From: Microcebus murinus
Taxonomy: Eukaryota > Chordata > Mammalia > Primates > Cheirogaleidae
Direction of reading: 5' to 3'
DNA length: 64,000 bases
Assembly (NCBI RefSeq): GCF_040939455.1
Contig: NC_134109.1
Coordinates: 37,713,501-37,777,500 of the forward strand
This document shows, piece after piece, positions 1 to 10,130 of this stretch. The translations under genes and the position numbers were made by a program. How positions within the stretch are numbered: the stretch's first letter is position 1; the number at the start of each line of letters is the position of its first letter. The notes beneath the pieces are model-generated. The model ran no database searches. It was not told the DNA's origin and saw only the letters and a list, made by a program, of their open reading frames with translations.

Positions 1-2009
1 GTTTGATCTCTTCTGCCCCTATTTGGATACCTTTAATTCCACTTTCCTTTTCAGTATAATGTTGGCTATGGGTCATATATGGCTTATATCATTTTTAGGT
101 ATGTCCCTTCTATGCCTATTTTCTTAAGTGTTGGTATCATGAAAGGGTGTTGAATTTTGACAAAAGCTTTTTCTGCATCTATTGAAAGAATCACGTGGTC
201 TTTGTTTTTGCTTCTGCTTATGTGGTGAATTGCATTTATAGATTTACATATGTTGACCATCCCTGCATCCCTGGGATGAAGCCCACTTGGTCGTGATGGA
301 TTATTTTTTTAATAAGCGTTTGGATTCAGTTAGCTAAGATTTTGTTGAAACTTTTTGCATCTATATTCATTAGGGATATTGGTCTGTAGCTTTCTTTTTT
401 TGTTGCATCCTTTCCTGGTTTTGGTATCAGAGTAATATTCGCTTCATAAAAGGTGCCCGGGAGGTTTCCGGTCTTCTCGATGTTGTGGAATAGTTTCTGC
501 AAGATAGGTACTAGTTCTTCTTTGTAAGTGTGGTAAAATTCGGGTGTGAAGCCATCTGGACTAGGACTTTTCTTTTTAGGGAGATTTTTAATTGCTATTT
601 CTATTTCAGCAGTTGAGATTGGTCTGTTCAGGGAATCTATTTCTTCCTGATTGAGCCTAGGGAGGCTATGTGTTTCTAGAAATTTGTCCATTTCCTCCAC
701 ATTTTCCAATTTGTGTGAATAAAGATTTTTGTAGTACTCATAAATTATATCTTGTATCTCTTTGGGATCAGTTTGGATATCTCCTTTTTTGTTTCTGATG
801 GAGCTTATTAGAGATTTCTCTTTTCTGGTTTTCGTTAGCTTAGCCAGAGGTGTGTCAATTTTGTTTATGTTTTCAAAGAACCAACTGTTTTGTTAATCGC
901 CTGAATAGCTTCCCTATTTTCAATTTTGTTTAGTTCTGATTTGATCTTGTTGATTTCAGTTCTTCTGCTGGGTTCGGGGCTGGTCTGTTCTTTTTCCAGC
1001 TCTTTGAGTCATTTCATTAAATTGTCTATTTGTGATCTTTTTGACTTTTGGTTATAGGCATTTATGAAGATTAACTTTCCTCTCAGAACTGCTTTAGCTG
1101 TGTCCTAGAGGATTTTATAACTTGTCTCTCCATTGTCATTTTCTTCATAGAATTTTTTTATTTCTGTCTTGATTTCTTCATTTACGAAGTAATCATTTAG
1201 TAGGAGGTTGTTTAATTTCCACGATTTTGCGTAGAAATGTGAGTTTCTGTTACGGTTGATTTCTACTTTAATTCCACTGTGATCTGAGAAGATACATGGT
1301 ATGATTTCTGTTTTTTTAAATTTCTTGAGGTTTACTTTGTGTCCTAGGATATGGTCAATCTTAGAGAATGTCCCATGAGCTGATGAGAAGAACGTTTATC
1401 CAGTAGATTTTAGGTAGAATGTTCTGTAAATATCAGTCAGACCCAATTGTTCTAGAGTTTTAAGTCCATTATTTCTGTATTAATTTTCTGTTTGGAGGAT
1501 ATGTCTCGTGCCATCAGTCGGGTGTTGAAATCTCCGGTGATTATGGAGTTGCTATTAATACATTTGCTTAGCTTCAGTAAGGTTTGCTTTATGAAACTGG
1601 GTGCACCTAAGTTGGGTGCATATATATTTAAAATTGTTATCTCTTCTTGTTGAACTGTGCCCTTCACCATTATATAATGACCCTCTTTGTCTTTCACTAC
1701 TTTTGTTGGTTTAAAAACTAAATCGTCTGAAATTAGAACTGCCACACCAGCCTTCTTTTGGCTTCTATTTGCTTGGAATATTGATCTCCACCCTTTTATT
1801 TTTAGTCTATATGCATCCTTGCAGGTTAGATGTGTTTCCTGAAGACAGCATATACTTGGCCTGTATTTTCTTATCCATTCAGCCAGCCTATGTCTCTGGA
1901 GTGGAGAGTTTAAGCCATTCACATTTATTGAGAGAACTGATAGGTAAGGTAGATTACTGATCATTCTGTTGGGTTGGATGTTGTTGCTATGACTTCTGTC
2001 TTGAGCCAT
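1..2009 (-). pseudogene. L1 ORF2 relic (endonuclease and start of reverse transcriptase)
   Basis: The frame opens at 2009 and gives 185 residues of apurinic-type endonuclease ending at 1452. Visible landmarks are SINVNGLNS (residues 27-35), QETHL (57-61, catalytic Glu), NIYAPN (128-133) and TGDFN (158-162, catalytic Asp and Asn). The frame then breaks. Homology resumes at 709-326, which covers the entry to the reverse transcriptase domain with [10 protein letters not shown] and [12 protein letters not shown] motifs. Downstream bases 1-325 still read as L1 but are not open. The catalytic YADD box is not in the window. The normal product is a protein of about 1,275 residues that nicks target DNA and reverse-transcribes L1 RNA; this copy cannot make it. 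Confidence 0.9.
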
Positions 2010-2049
2010 TGTAATATCTGGCCTTTAATATCTTTGGGTTTTGGCGTTT

Positions 2050-3000
2050 TTATATTCATGGGTTATTATGATGTTCCGTGTGTAACGCTGTTTTAAGTAC
2101 TTCTCGTAGGGCTGGTCTTGTCTTGGTGAATTCTCTGACCCTTTGCTTGTCTGAGAATGTCTTTATTTTTCCTTCATATATGAAGCTTAATTTTGCAGGG
2201 AATAATATTCTAGGCTGGGCATTGTTTTGTTTCAAAAGAGTGAGAATGGGGCCCCAGTCTCTCCTTGCTTGTAAAGTCTCATTAGAGAAGTCTGGTGTTA
2301 TTCGAATTGGCTTTCCCTTGTATGTTACTTGCTTCTTTTGTCTTACAGCTCTTAGAAGGGCCTCTTTAGTTGATACTTTGGTCAGTCTGATGACTGCATG
2401 TCATGACGTCTTCCTGTTTGCGTTGAATCTCCCAGGGGTCCTCTGAGCTTCTTGAACTTGTATATCAAGATTTTGAGCAAGGCCTGGGAAATTTTCCTCT
2501 ATTTTATCTTCAAACAGCTTGTCCAACCCTTGAGTGTTGTCTTCTTCCCCTTCTGGTAACCCTATGACCCTCACATTAGGTTTCTTCACATAATCCCACA
2601 GCTCTTGTAGGCTTTGCTCTTTTCTCTTGTTTCTCGGCTCTATTTCTGTGACTGATTTATTTAATTGGAGGGTGTTATCTTCAAGCTCTGAGATTCTTTC
2701 TTCTGTTTGATCTACCCTGTTCTTGAGACTTTCCACTGTATTTTGTAGTTCCTTGAATTGATTCTTCATTTCCAGGAGTTTGGTTACACTTTTCTTCATC
2801 GTGTCTGTTTCTTTTTCCATATCCTGGAGGCTTTTTGTGGTTTCTTTGTGTTGGTTATTGAGTTGTTGTTGCAGCTCAGTGAGTGTTCTTATGATCTACA
2901 TACGAAATTCCTCTTCTATCATATTGGTTTCCTGATTTTGGTTGGTGTCCGTTTCTAGGGGGCTGGTGCTCCTCTTTGGGGGTGTGTTTTCCGTTTGGTT
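2050..3000 (-). pseudogene. L1 ORF1 relic (RNA-binding chaperone)
   Basis: An open stretch at 2820-2401 encodes a Glu/Lys/Leu-rich heptad pattern (for example VESLKNRVDQTEERISELED) typical of the ORF1p coiled coil, followed by the start of the RRM (VRVIGLPEGEED). The frame stops at 2401. In another frame, from about 2400 to 2055, the C-terminal domain is still readable, with the family's AALREVLKTA-like ending. So at least one frameshift or stop separates the two halves. The intact family protein is about 340 residues and trimerises on L1 RNA. The relic precedes ORF2 with the normal short spacer. Confidence 0.85.
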
Positions 3001-3009
3001 CTTCATATT

Positions 3010-4466
3010 TCCTGAGTTCTTTCACTGATTTCTTCCCATGTCGATCAGTTGTTGTTTTTTTCCTTTAGGCTTTTGTTTGGGTATTCACACACCTTGTTTA
3101 GTTTCCGAGGTGTTAGGTGGTGTCTGTGGGTGAGATTCAACCACTCCCTGTATATTGAGTCAGTGGGTGCTGTGAAAATGCTGTGCAGGATGCCGTCCCT
3201 GTCAGTAGGTGGCGCTTGCTTGGAGGAACAGGCTATACTGTTGATTTTGTGTCCTGTTATCTGCTCTTGTTCTGGGCAGAGCTGGGTTGGGTAAGCCTGC
3301 CCTCAGGCACCACCAATGCTGTCAGCAGGGGTCAAAGTTCTGTTCTCTGCTTCCAGGAAAAGCTGTCAGGGCAGGGCTGGAATAGCCCTGCTCAGCCAGA
3401 AAGTCTGGGTGTGGGGGTGGGGCTGTCTGAGATCCACAGTCTGGAGCGGGCCTTGCTTCTTTCCACCCTACCCAGCTCCACAGCTACTCCTGGGCCTCTG
3501 CCAGCAGGCCAGACCACTCACCACCAGGCCTCCCCGGACTATGATGCCTGCAGGGAGGTTCCCTGCGCAGGAACGCCACCTGGGCTGGGCGTATGGCCTC
3601 CTTTTGGGGGGATGGTTGCCCTCTAGGAGGCCTATCTGCCCCTGAAGTCACACATACCTCAGTAGGCTGTTCACGTATATCCCTTCTGTGCCCCAAGCAA
3701 TGCTAGACCTCGGTGCACAGGATCTGGTCTGCAGGTCCGACCTCTGGGTCCCAGAGTTCAAACTGTATCCCCACCAGGGAGAGGAGTTCCGGTCCCAATT
3801 CACCCACCCAAGCTGGGTCTATGTCTCTCAGCCTCTGAGTCACCACTGTTCTCCTGGGAATACCATGCCAGCAGCACCTGGAAGGGCTGGCGGGTAGGGA
3901 GCTCACAGTCTGAGTTCCCCTGAGTCAGCTGTAGGGTCCCAAAAGGGAAGGTCCCATTTCCTGGAGGTGCCTCCAGCTGGTGGCTGTATTGTCTCTCTGG
4001 GCAACCACGGGTAGTGTCGGTGGAGGGGAGGAGGCGGCAATATGGCGCCTGCTGCGCGGCTCGGGTCTGTGCACACGGAGGTGCCGGGAGGGAGTTGGGA
4101 GCCTGGTGCCGGGTCCGCTACAGGCTCACCTCTGGCTGGCGGCGGCCATCTCTGGTCTGGTGTCCACAAGTCTCTCCACCCACTGGGGAGCCCACTAGCA
4201 GTCCCAAATGCAGGCGAGGGAAAACAGCAAATCCACCTACCCTTGCCGCTGGTCTCTGGGCTGCTCTGGTGGTCTCAGCCTCCAGTTCTCCTCTGCAGCC
4301 TCCTCCCGTGGAGTCTCCTGGGGTCTCAGGTACCCCTCCTTCCAGCCCTCGTCCGCTATATGCTCGTCTTCTTGCTTCTTTTTCTAATATCTGCTATAAT
4401 CTGTCTTTTCTGCAGAGACACTCTGTCTGGCGGTGTTTCTCGTCCGCCATCTTGCTCCACCTCGCA
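3010..4466 (-). promoter_or_regulatory. L1 5' UTR with internal promoter
   Basis: This is the most GC- and CpG-rich stretch in the window, lying upstream of ORF1 in L1 order. Its outer edge carries GCCGCCATCTTGC (4443-4455, plus strand), which reads on the minus strand as a YY1-type CAAGATGGCGG. In human L1 that site sets the start point of RNA polymerase II transcription. Two more ATGGCGC/GGCGGCCAT motifs occur near 4040 and 4140. Several apparent ORFs on both strands here are by-products of high GC. Present-day promoter activity is unknown. Confidence 0.7.
3202..3215 (+). promoter_or_regulatory. CTCF-like motif inside the L1 5' UTR
   Basis: TCAGTAGGTGGCGC matches the CTCF core pattern (C-C-A-S-Y-A-G-R-K-G-G-C-R-S) at all but the first base. 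It lies in a CpG-containing part of the L1 5' UTR. Binding is not shown; a motif match of this length occurs by chance at a low but real rate. Confidence 0.35.
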
Positions 4467-4659
4467 ATGGTCTTTTAGATATGACATCAAAAGCATAAGC
4501 TTTCCAATAGTAACCGCCGCTTCTCTCCACTAATGCCTCTCGCAGGATGACTCCTGGCTTCTTGAGCTCCTGGGTCTGTGGATCCTCAGGTGTCTGTCCT
4601 TCCCATCCTTTCTCTGTGCAAGGAAACACACCTCTCTGCCGGCCCAAGTGAGAGCCTCA
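4467..4659. other. Short single-copy spacer between L1 and Alu
   Basis: About 190 bases with no clear gene. The first 35 bases look like a scrap of plus-strand L1 ORF2 (ATATGACATCAAAAGCATAA), but the match is too short to be sure. Confidence 0.4.
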
Positions 4660-4859
4660 TTTATTTATTTTTTTAAACAGTCTCACTTTGTTGCCCATGC
4701 TATAGTGCCATGGTGTCAGCCTAGCTCATAGCAACCTCAAACTCCTGTGCTCAAGCAACCCTTCTGCCTCAGCCTCCAGAGTAGCTGGGACTACAGGTAT
4801 GTGCCACCATGCCAGGCTAATTGTTTGTATATATTTTTAGTTGGCCAATTAATTTCTTT

Positions 4860-6352
4860 TTTTATTTCAGTATATTATGGGGGTACAAATGTTAAGGTTA
4901 TGTATTTTGCCCATGCCTCTCCCTCGAGTCAGAGCTTCAAGTGTTACCATTCCCCAAACGTTGCACATCTCACTCATTGTATTTGTATATACCTATCCCC
5001 TCCCTCCCCCCTCCCACATGCCTTACACCTGATAAATGTTATTCCTATATGTCCACTTAGGTATTGATCCATTAATACCAATTTGCTGGTGAGTACATGT
5101 GGTGCTTGTTTTTCCATTCTTGAGATACTTCACTTAGTACAATGGGTTCCAGCTCTATCCAGGAATATACAAGACGTGCTGTATCACCATTGTTTCTTAA
5201 AGCTGAATAGTACTCCATGGTATACATATACCACATTTTATTAATCCACTCATGTATTGATGGGCACTTGGGTTGTTTCCACAACTTTGCAATTGTGAAT
5301 TGTGCTGCTATAAACATTCGAGTACAGGTGTCTTTTTCATAAAGTGACTTTTGATCTTTTGGGTAGATGCCCAGTAGTGGAATTGCTGGATCAAATGGTA
5401 GATCTACTTGTATTGCTTTAAAGTATCTCCATATTGCTTTCCACAGAGGTTGAACTAGTTTGCAGTTCCACCAGCAGTGTAGGAGTGTTCCTCTCTCTCC
5501 GCATCCACGCCAGCATTTATTGTTTGGGGACTTTTTGATAAAGGCCATTATTACTGGAAATAGGTAATATCTCATTGCAGCTTTGACTTGCATTTCCCTG
5601 ATGATTAGAGATGTTGAGCATTCCCTGATGATTAGAGATGCTGACCCCGTATAACAAAATCAATCCTAGGCAATAAAAACAAAATAGGAGGTATCAATTT
5701 ACCAGACTTCAAACTATACTACAAGGCTATAGTCATTAAAACAGCTTTGGACTGGCACAAGAACAGGGACATTGACCAGTGGAACAGAACGGAGAACCCA
5801 GATATAAAACCATCCTCATATAGCCAACTAATCTTCGACAAAGCAAACAAAAACATACACTGGGGTAAAGAATCCTTACTCAATAAATGGTGCTGGAAAA
5901 ACTGGATAGCCACATGTAGAAGACTGAAACAGGACCCACACCTTTCACCTCTCACAAAAATCAACTCACGCTGGGTAACAGACTTGAACCTTAGGTGTGA
6001 AACTATTAGAATTCTAGAGGAAAACATTGGAAATACTCTTCTAGACATTGGCCTAGGCAAAGAATTTATGAACAAGACCCCAAAGGCAATCACAGCAGGA
6101 ACAAAAATAAATAAATGGGACCTAATCAAATTAAAAAGCTTCTGCACAGCCAAAGAAACTGTCAACAGAGCAAACAGACAACCCACAGAATGGGAGAAAA
6201 TTTTTGCAAGCTACACATCCCATAAAGGGCTGATAACTAGAATTTATTTAGAACTCAGGAAAATCAGCAAGGAAAATCAAACGACCCTATCAAAAAATAG
6301 GCAAAGGACATGATCAGAAATTTTTCAAAAGACAGAATAATGGCCAACAAAC
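4860..6352 (-). mobile_element. 5'-truncated L1 with twin-priming inversion, inside an Alu
   Basis: The segment 4860-5620 is the L1 3' end on the minus strand: the 3' UTR plus the last roughly 170 codons of ORF2 (open at 5593-5072). The segment 5641-6352 is the next-upstream part of ORF2 on the opposite strand (open at 5747-6313). The two parts are adjacent in L1 order, lacking only about a dozen bases at the join. Target copies AATTTCTTT lie at 4851-4859 and 6353-6361. The pattern is the twin-priming outcome, in which both nicked target strands prime on one L1 RNA. Both ORF pieces are fragments without function. Confidence 0.92.
5594..5640. repeat. 27-bp tandem repeat at the L1 inversion join
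   Basis: TTCCCTGATGATTAGAGATG occurs at 5594-5613 and again at 5621-5640, a 27-bp period, exactly where the two L1 orientations meet. Normal L1 has the sequence once. The extra unit probably arose while the inversion junction was being joined. Confidence 0.85.
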
Positions 6353-6489
6353 AATTTCTTTCTATTTTTTAGTAGAGACGGGGTCTCGCTCTTGCTCAGA
6401 GCTGGCTTTGAACTCCTGACCTTGAGCAATCCTCCTGCCTCGGCCTCCCAGAGTGCTAGGATTACAGGCGTGAGCCACAGAGCCCAGGC

Positions 6490-6801
6490 TTGAACGATTT
6501 TAAATGCATCTTAAATTTTGTTTAAATTGTAGGTCTTTGACTACTGGTATGCATGGAAGAAGTTTTTCTATATTCCTATCTGATTTTTTTTCTGAAAATG
6601 AATGTTTATGACCTATGTTTATTTATATGTTAGAGTCCTAAGATTTTTCTATAAAAATCAAACACAGAATTATTAGTAAATCAAACAATTCTGCTTGGCT
6701 TATATGCTCTTAAAGGATTGTTCTACTTACAATACACATTTACTAGGTTGTGAACAACTGAAAAATACTGAAAGCCTGAGAATATTTCATGTTTTTCCCA
6801 G
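6490..6801. other. Non-coding stretch left of candidate exon 1
   Basis: AT-rich sequence with no recognised repeat and no open frame of note. Its last 20 bases form a pyrimidine-rich tract ending in CCCAG, a good 3' splice site for the candidate exon that follows. Confidence 0.4.
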
Positions 6802-6913
6802 GACTTAGATTCTGGAGGAGGGGAGAACTCAATAGTTATGACAACACAAGTCGTTAATGCCCATTATCAACTTATCAAAGCAGCATGGTTTGGTTTCCAA
6901 ATGATTGTAATAG
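6802..6913 (+). CDS. Candidate coding exon 1 of an unrecognised split gene
   Basis: The exon would be 112 nt, bounded by GTTTTTCCCAG on the left and ATAG/GTAAGT on the right, both strong splice signals. Only one of the three frames is open throughout. It starts on a whole codon and ends after one base of a codon (phase 0 to phase 1). The peptide is mixed and protein-like, including ENSIVMTTQVVNAHYQLIK and AAWFGFQMIVI. No repeat family matches it. The next candidates with the required phase 1 entry are at 21781 and 26194. I do not recognise the protein. A chance open pseudo-exon remains possible. Confidence 0.42.
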
Positions 6914-7479
6914 GTAAGTTCAAAGTAAATAAGAAAAAAAGAAGATAGTCATCTGTTAAGAAGAACTTTATTTTTGTCTTTTCTTCGCTTCTACTTACTT
7001 TGGGTGAGTGATTTAGGGGATTAACACAAACATCTGAACATGCTGTTTTGCACTGAGCTCACTTAGCCTTTTCTTCTCAAGTCCTTGACCCAGATAAAGA
7101 TATGATTTCCAAATTCAATGAAAGTTTAAATCGAAGGGGTGGAGAAAAATGCTATCTCAGCTCAAAGTCTGATCTCTCTGCTCTCTTACAGTTGTAATTG
7201 TAAAATAGAGCTTCACTTAAAAATACTTCTCTTTGTTCACCCAGGCTTCATAGTAGCATCTCGTGGGAAGGGACCTTGAGATGTCATTTGCAACCTCAGA
7301 TCTCATATTCTGAATCAAAACTCAAAAACAACTAGCCAAACAAAAGGCTGTTTTCCTTACTTGACAATGTATTTGTAATGATCTTGTAAATCTTAAAAAG
7401 GTCACATGAATTTACATATAAAAATCAATCCTCTAAGTCTCATTCATCTCCACTTGGTCCTTGCGCAATGGCATCTAGT
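6914..7479. other. Non-coding, intron-like stretch
   Basis: No gene or clear repeat. A fair 3' splice-like tract ends at 7190 (CTCTTACAG), but the sequence after it has stops in the needed frame. Confidence 0.4.
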
Positions 7480-8412
7480 GTCAAGGCACCAATAGGCACT
7501 GATGTGCTAGTCCAACCTAGTTTTTTGTGTTCAGCCCTCTTCACCCTCCTGAGTCAGTTCATTCAATTGCCTATCAACATCTCCCCATGCACATCCCATA
7601 GGCATTTCAAACTCAGTACATACAAAATCGAAATCATCTTTCCTTACAAATGAGCTTTTCCACCTCTATGTCCTCTCCCATGAACGCAATAACATTCATT
7701 ACCCAAATTAGAAATCAAGGTCTTGAGAAGCTCCCTTCTCTCTCTTCGCCACTCTTAGTCACTGAATCATGGTCAATTCTATTTGAAAAGAATCTAAATC
7801 TCTCATGTCCACCTTCTTCTCTCCATCCTTACCATCGCTGCCTTAGTGTACATCCTGTAACTTCCTGGGCTAGTCACTAAAATCATCTCCTTGCCTCCAG
7901 CATTCATCACCACCCACCTGCTCACCCACTGACCCCTTCCATCCTCATTTGTTAGAGATCTTTAGAAAATACGCATCTGATTGTGTGACATGTGATCACC
8001 ACTCTTGCCCCAGCTAAATTCTTCCAGGGTTGTTTGTAACTGAGCCTCATAGCCAAGGCCCTTCAGAAACTTGCTCTGACCTGCTATCCTTTGCTGCATC
8101 ATCCTTGCCATTCACCTGGGGAATCCTGACCCTGGACACCATGGAATTCCTCCCACTTCCTTGACCAGGTCACACTTTCAAGCTTCTGTGAATTTGCAAA
8201 TGCCATTTCTTGTGCCAGGAGTGCCGTATTTACCTTGTGTGCCATGTCGACACCCTTCAAGATTTGGTTGTTATTTCAGCCTTGCCTCTGGTAAACTTCA
8301 CTGAAATCCTTTTCCTGGCTCCCACCCCCTGGCACCTTGGGACCTTCTCCTTTTATACTCAGTACATCTCCACCACACTCTACCTGCTTACTTGTGTCTC
8401 CTCACTAAACCA
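7480..8412 (+). mobile_element. L2 (LINE-2) relic
   Basis: Old, diverged sequence with the layout of the L2 ORF2 C-terminus and 3' region in sense orientation. Pieces resemble the 'CATCTGATTGTGTGACA', 'AAGGCCCTTCAGAA', 'TGCAAATGCCATTTC' and 'TTCACTGAAATCCT' stretches of the family. The short ORFs at 7468-7653, 7650-7880 and 8210-8428 are remnants of, or shadows in, this relic. No target duplication is visible, as expected at this age. Confidence 0.6.
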
Positions 8413-8415
8413 TAA

Positions 8416-8564
8416 GTTGGCCAATTAATTTCTTTCTATTTTTTATAGTAGAGATGGCGTCTAGCTCTTGATCAGGCTAGTTTCAAACTCCTGACCTCGA
8501 GCAATCCACCCTCCTCGGCCTCCCAGAGTGCTAGGATTACAGGTGTGAGCCACCGCGCCCAGCC
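8416..8564 (-). mobile_element. Partial Alu, 5' monomer only
   Basis: The minus-strand 5' monomer begins at GTGAGCCACCGCGCCCAGCC (end near 8564) and stops within the AT-rich linker at GTTGGCCAATTAATTTC (8416). It has no 3' monomer or A tail. Ending exactly in the linker suggests reverse transcription primed from the internal A-rich stretch rather than the tail. A later deletion would give the same result. Confidence 0.88.
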
Positions 8565-8878
8565 TAAAAGAATTTTTTTATGGGATATCAAAAGCAGGAC
8601 TCACATAAGCATGTGGTATCTAACTGTAGATTAGAAAATGACTTTCTGAAACACAAGATCCCCCTGCACCTTAAGACCTTATTTGAAAGATCTGAGTTTT
8701 CTGCTGTAACTGAGATTGTCATAAATAGAACTCATCTTCATCACAAGGCAAAAAATGAGAAATTTTGAATCGTTTTAAAGAACTGTTGCTAGACTGTGTT
8801 TTCCCCTAACATAGGATTTCTAGGATTGAAAATGACCAAGCAGCTTTGTGATCCTGCTTGTACCCCTCACACACACTT

Positions 8879-9234
8879 CTACTCCCCAATCTCAGAGAGG
8901 CTCCTATTTTCAAAATACAGCTTGTGACCCCAATGCAGGAATAGAGGCAAAGTAAAACATACACAGACTTCAAAAGCTACAAGCTGGCTCCAAACAGCTA
9001 CAATGTGTAATTGTTCAGTTAAACAAACTGACAGATCCTTAGAAGAAAGTCCTCCTAAAGCAATATCAGTAATATCCGATGCTTCTTTTTTGAGGTGCTC
9101 CAAGCTCTTTATAAAAATCAACACTTTGCATAAGTTTGAATACAGAGAGATCACAGCAACAGTGAACCCAAGCAACATTTCTATCCAGTTATCCTTGACA
9201 GTAAACCCTATATCCCTGAGTTTCTCTCAGTTAA
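8879..9234 (-). other. Unexplained minus-strand open frame of about 117 codons
   Basis: Read on the minus strand, the frame runs from about 9234, where it is preceded by a stop and AG dinucleotides that could be a weak acceptor, to TAG at 8879-8881. An ATG lies at 9178. The peptide has two hydrophobic stretches (EMLLGFTVAVISLYS and VAFEVCVCFTLPLFL) and a polar tail ending LSEIGE. It could be the last exon of a membrane protein, a relic of a retrocopy, or chance. A plus-strand frame of 86 codons overlaps it at 9003-9263. I do not recognise it. Confidence 0.2.
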
Positions 9235-9399
9235 AAACAATTCCTTGGGTATTAAAAACCTAGAGACAAAGAGGATTCTTCACTTATGTATACACAAAGT
9301 CTTTCAAAATTATTTTTGACTGCTGTCCTGAGCCAGGCAGTGTGCTACAAGAACCCCTGGTGATGAGAGAAAATCTCATTTTTCTAGAAGTTTCTGAGA

Positions 9400-10130
9400 A
9401 CAGTCGGGCCAGCACAAGGCCTAGCACAAAAGCCAGGGCTCAATAAATGCTATTGAATAAGACTGGAGGAAAATAGTGACCAAACGATGAAATTATGAGA
9501 AACAGTCAGGTACCAAGTGTAGCAGAGGAAGGGCCTGATCTCAACTGACCGGCTCTCAGCGGTCAGAGCTGGTGGTCAGGGAAGGCTCCTATGCAGCATG
9601 TTCCAGCCAACATTCTCTGAATCACAACAAAGCTGTGGTTCTGCCTTTTCCCGGAAGTGTCCTCACCCATTTCTCTACATACTGGACTCTTACTCATTAT
9701 TCGAGACCCAGATGAAGTCTTGACTCATTGGTGAAGCCAATTCCAACCATCACTCTCTCCCCATCTAAATCTTTAGTGCGCCGGGTTTCAGGAGCACTTT
9801 ATTTACAGCCACGCTTATATGCACATGCTCGGTCTGGGTCCTTACCACTTGTTACGTCCTTTATTTGTCTTGTTGAAACAGTTACTGTGTGCCAGAATTG
9901 TCCCGACTGCTTTGCACTGTCGCCTTATTTGATCCTCATGGCAAACCTTGTGGAGTTTGTCATCACCCCCATTACAGCTAAGGAAGCTGAAGCCCAGACA
10001 CCGAGACTACTCAGTCTTTTGCACTAAAGAGCAAGCTCCTTGAGAGAAGAAGATGCTTTGTCTCCATCTTTCTAACAGCAGCTTGGAGGATATGACTAGG
10101 CATATTGCAGACTTTCAATTTAATAAACAA
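9400..10130 (+). repeat. Cluster of old L2 and MIR pieces
   Basis: A fragment at 9405-9465 ends in CTCAATAAATGCTATTGAAT, which is close to the L2 3' terminus. The stretch 9660-9850 reads like an upstream part of L2. A MIR in sense orientation lies at 9880-10015 (GTGCCAGAATTG, TTTGATCCTCAT, ATTACAGCTAAGGAAGCTGA). A second L2-like end lies at 10028-10130. All are highly diverged, so the edges are uncertain. Confidence 0.6.

Larger units (their letters stand above)
1..4466 (-). mobile_element. L1 retrotransposon, 5' two-thirds, runs off the left edge
   Basis: Read on the minus strand, the element starts near 4466 with an L1-like 5' end (CAAGATGGCGG), passes through a GC-rich 5' UTR (about 3010-4466), an ORF1 relic and an ORF2 relic, and continues past base 1. 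L1 elements copy their RNA into the genome by target-primed reverse transcription. Most copies are 5'-truncated, so one keeping its 5' UTR is less common. Both ORFs are broken, so the copy should be inactive. The 3' end and the target duplication lie outside the window, so insertion borders cannot be confirmed. Confidence 0.93.
4660..6489 (-). mobile_element. Alu (strepsirrhine type), split by an L1
   Basis: On the minus strand the 5' monomer lies at 6353-6489 and the 3' monomer with its tail at 4660-4859. The central linker contains the extended TTGGCCAATTAATTTCTTT sequence seen again at 8416 and 61790. The two halves fit together exactly when the intervening L1 (4860-6352) is removed, leaving a 9-bp duplication. 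Alu copies are short non-coding retroposons derived from 7SL RNA and moved by L1 proteins. The Alu's own target duplication is not obvious. Confidence 0.93.

Noticed and set aside
3049..4533. Many overlapping ORFs of 67-163 codons on both strands
   Set aside because: GC-rich L1 5' UTR has few stops; they overlap one another in different frames and match no protein.
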